In this document: positions 34,869 to 36,320 of the stretch, one piece after another | Layout of the letters: every line of letters begins with the position of its first letter | Numbering within the stretch: the first letter of the stretch is position 1 | NCBI GenBank assembly: GCA_031552535.1 | Contig: JAVBMJ010000029.1 | Location: forward strand, 1 to 36,320 | Length of the DNA stretch: 36,320 bases | From: JAVBMJ01 sp031552535 | GTDB lineage: Bacteria; Bacteroidota; Bacteroidia; Bacteroidales; Rikenellaceae | Direction of reading: 5' to 3' | Notes under the pieces: model-generated | Databases searched by the model: none | The model's input: the letters and a program-made list of their open reading frames with translations, nothing else | What the model was told of the DNA's origin: nothing | Translations under genes and position numbers: made by a program

Positions 34869-34902
34869 CGGACGCTTTGCATAAAATAGCGTCCGGGGTT
34901 TT
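34869..34902 (+). terminator. Intrinsic terminator of rimO
   Basis: CGGACGCT (34869-34876) pairs with AGCGTCCG (34888-34895), followed by GGGTTTT. Confidence 0.8.
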
Positions 34903-34930
34903 GTAAATTGCCGAATTGTATGTAACTTTG
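34901..34930 (+). promoter_or_regulatory. Promoter of the coiled-coil/zapA pair
   Basis: TTG at 34901-34903, a 19-nt spacer, TAACTTTG at 34923-34930. It is an exact match to the Bacteroidota consensus, overlapping the U-tract of the rimO terminator. Confidence 0.8.
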
Positions 34931-34960
34931 AAGTGCGAACCCGGAGGGACTTATAGGAAA

Positions 34961-35251
34961 ATGAGCGAATTGCCTGTTATCGAGAATATACGCAGGAAGG
35001 TGGCGCGACTGATTGCCGACAACGAGTCGTTGCGCAGGGAGCGTGATGCCGTTGCTGCCGACTGCGATAAACTCCGCAGGGATAATCTCGGTCTGGCCGG
35101 CAGGGTCAGGGAACTCGACAAGCAGATAGCGGCATTTGAACTGATAGGTGGTTTATCGGGCACGGCAAACGACAGGAAAAGGGCTAAGGCAAGGATCAAC
35201 CGTCTTATGCGGGAGGTTGATCGTTGCATAGTCCTGCTTAACGGAGAGTAA
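34961..35251 (+). CDS. Small coiled-coil protein upstream of zapA
   Basis: 96 aa from ATG 34961 (MSELPVIENI); an earlier in-frame start lies too close to the promoter. Residues about 10-60 form a predicted coiled coil (IRRKVARLIADNESLRRERD and onward, heptad-like), followed by a basic segment NDRKRAKARINRLMREVDRC. It has no signal or membrane segment. It sits 18 bp before zapA under one promoter, so a role in Z-ring organisation (ZapB-like in shape) is plausible but is inference only. Confidence 0.8.
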   Translation: MSELPVIENIRRKVARLIADNESLRRERDAVAADCDKLRRDNLGLAGRVRELDKQIAAFELIGGLSGTANDRKRAKARINRLMREVDRCIVLLNGE

Positions 35252-35269
35252 CACGGCAAATTGTGTCTA

Positions 35270-35584
35270 ATGGGAGACGATACGCTTGACATAAGGCTCA
35301 ACATCGACGGGCACGTTTTTGCCTTGGGTATAGAGCGGGAGAAGGAGGAGATTTACAGGCGCGCCGAGAAGGAGTTGAATGCCCTTGTGTCGAAATACAG
35401 GGGGCTTTACCGCACCCACGAGGATAATTATCTTCCCATGGCTGCACTGGAGCTCTCTGTGATGAATATCGAGAAGGAGTTCCACGATCCGCTTGCCGAA
35501 AAGTTGGGACCGCTCGTGGAGGTCGACCTTTTGCTCGACGACTACCTCCTCAAAAGCGACCTCTCAGTCCCTAAGCGCAAGTAA
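35270..35584 (+). CDS. zapA: Cell division protein ZapA
   Basis: 104 aa from ATG 35270 (MGDDTLDIRLNIDG). It is a small cytoplasmic FtsZ-associated protein that bundles FtsZ filaments. The N-terminal globular part (LDIRLNIDGHVFALGIEREK) and the following helical coiled-coil tail, with a central ALELSVMNIEKE, fit the ZapA family. It forms an operon with the coiled-coil gene. The structured RNA candidate at 35849-36056 lies downstream; zapA-ssrS linkage is well known in proteobacteria. Confidence 0.85.
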   Translation: MGDDTLDIRLNIDGHVFALGIEREKEEIYRRAEKELNALVSKYRGLYRTHEDNYLPMAALELSVMNIEKEFHDPLAEKLGPLVEVDLLLDDYLLKSDLSVPKRK

Positions 35585-35848
35585 CCGTGGCCGTACAGGA
35601 GGCGGAACAGGAGAGGTGGCAAGAGACAGGAGAGGGAATGGGAGAGAATGGGGAGATATAATGGCTGGAGAGAGGAAGGGACAGGGCAGGGTATTGCGAA
35701 AGCAGGTGGAGAAACAGGAGCCGGAGAACAGATGTTGTGTAAGGGTGGTGCGGGAGAGGCTGCAGATGTGATATTTTGGGTCCGGTCCGGGGATTGGCGC
35801 GGAATAAACGTAACGGGAAGTTCTTTAACATACAGATATTGGGAATTT
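35585..35848. other. Purine-rich intergenic stretch between zapA and the RNA candidate
   Basis: From about 35595 to 35735 the plus strand is almost entirely G and A, with repeated GGAGAG, GGGA and ACAGGAG words. No supported gene is present. A 76-codon ORF across it looks like a by-product of the composition. Bases 35750-35848 are ordinary and may contain the promoter of the RNA; no clear TAnnTTTG was found just upstream. Confidence 0.6.
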
Positions 35849-36056
35849 GCCTGCATAGATTCCTTTTAGCTTTGCGAAACTCAACATTTAAAAAATTGAG
35901 GCTCGCCTCGACCATTCAAAAACAGGCCTTAACCCCCTCGGGGGTTCTCCGGTTTCAACGGGGACATTGGACGTTTGCGGTGAAAAGTCGGAGGCCTCAC
36001 AAATGACGAAGCGGAGATTCGTCAAACAAGAAAAGGATATCTGTGCAGGCTTTTAT
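35849..36056 (+). ncRNA. ssrS: Structured RNA, candidate 6S RNA
   Basis: The ends pair in a 19-bp closing stem: 35849-35867 with 36031-36050, one G-U pair and one bulged base. The sequence TTTTATTTT follows directly as a terminator tail on the plus strand. Inside the stem is a wide asymmetric bubble whose 3' side holds a small hairpin (GACGAA/TTCGTC at about 36005-36023). A second stem (GAGGC near 35897 with GCCTC near 35993) leads to an apical region with an AACCCCC/GGGGGTT hairpin. Length of about 205 nt, rod shape with central bubble and location after zapA all fit 6S RNA, which mimics an open promoter and binds RNA polymerase. No ORF fits. TAGCTTTG at 35867-35874 resembles a -7 box and allows an alternative, shorter transcript. 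Confidence 0.6.
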
Positions 36057-36070
36057 TTTATGGGGCAATA

Positions 36071-36246
36071 TTCAGAAACAGTTTCTAAAAATATTTCTCT
36101 CGTTTTTTTCCCCTCTTCCCGTTATTCTTTCCCGCCGGTATTTGCTCCATATTCCCGATATGCAGCTTCATACCGGCGCAAAACACTACCGGGAATATAT
36201 GAAAAATATTCCTCTCGTTCTTCTGCCTCTTCCCTGTATTTATGTC
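36071..36246. repeat. Cluster of dispersed-repeat segments, R6
   Basis: It contains two direct copies of the R4 left-end type sequence: AAAAATATTTCTCTCG near 36087 and AAAAATATTCCTCTCG near 36202. Between them are interleaved inverted repeats, CGCCGGTAT (36133-36141) with ATACCGGCG (36170-36178), and an ATATTCCCG/CGGGAATAT pair. GAAACAGTTTC at 36074-36084 is itself palindromic. It lies between the RNA candidate and the last, leftward gene. Confidence 0.6.
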
Positions 36247-36267
36247 GCCGCTTACGCCCCCGCTAAT

Positions 36268-36320
36268 CTATGCCCTCCCCGCGATGTTGGCGGCCACGAT
36301 CTCTGCCAGGTCGTATACCG
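36268..36320 (-). CDS. 3' end of a leftward gene, truncated by the window edge
   Basis: The minus strand reads an open frame ending VYDLAEIVAANIAGRA then TAG (36270-36268). Only about 17 codons are inside the window, too few to identify the product. The frame is open to the window edge and the composition looks coding. Confidence 0.5.
   Translation of the reverse strand, partial: VYDLAEIVAANIAGRA

Noticed and set aside
35648..35869. 73-codon ORF through the purine tract
   Set aside because: Composition-driven Gly/Glu/Arg reading, ends inside the RNA candidate, no motif.
1..36320. CRISPR arrays, tRNA or rRNA genes, prophage modules
   Set aside because: Looked for regularly spaced repeats, cloverleaf-like segments and phage genes; none seen.

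Overview
The window looks like chromosomal DNA of a gut-type member of the Bacteroidales. A Rikenellaceae/Alistipes-like genome is my best guess, but this is inference. The evidence is a SusC/SusD pair with surface lipoproteins, an LruC-domain lipoprotein, at least five -7 elements of the Bacteroidota form TAnnTTTG (four of them with TTG exactly 19 nt upstream), few Shine-Dalgarno sequences, and a futalosine-pathway menaquinone gene (mqnC).

Layout, left to right. Bases 1-168 are a dispersed inverted-repeat element. A SPOR-like exported protein (330-1907) is followed by an AT-richer stretch with two decayed genes: an astacin-type metalloprotease remnant and a frameshifted DUF4377 lipoprotein. 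Housekeeping genes pheT and guaA follow, ending at a strong terminator. Two back-to-back repeat elements come next, then a leftward pair: a RibD with reversed domain order and a membrane-anchored metallophosphoesterase. An LruC lipoprotein (10321-12267) has its own promoter and terminator. An IS256-type insertion sequence then sits inside a second dispersed repeat.

Bases 13639-28921 hold a leftward polysaccharide utilisation locus for acetylated beta-mannan. It reads AraC regulator, SusC, SusD, IPT/TIG glycan-binding lipoprotein, SGNH esterase, CE7-like acetyl esterase, GH26 beta-mannanase, GH130 mannosylglucose phosphorylase, GPH/MFS sugar symporter, AGE-family mannobiose 2-epimerase and an alpha/beta-hydrolase esterase. 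The inferred scheme is surface capture by SusCD and the binding protein, deacetylation by up to three esterases, and cleavage by GH26 to mannobiose. The MFS protein then imports mannobiose, the epimerase makes mannosyl-glucose, and GH130 phosphorolyses that to mannose-1-phosphate and glucose. This is the mannan pathway known from Bacteroides fragilis. Two 10-bp direct repeats upstream of susC are a candidate AraC operator.

The right part holds a 2[4Fe-4S] ferredoxin divergent from araC, mqnC, a further repeat element, a glutaminyl cyclase divergent from serS, rimO, and a small coiled-coil gene with zapA. Downstream of zapA is a 208-nt region whose ends pair in a 19-bp closing stem followed by a U-rich tail. 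It is a good candidate for 6S RNA. The window ends in more repeat sequence and the 3' tip of a leftward gene.

The most unusual features are the intergenic repeat family that abuts gene 3' ends (with a hairpin showing a compensatory base-pair change), the structured RNA beside zapA, the permuted RibD, and the esterase-rich mannan locus.
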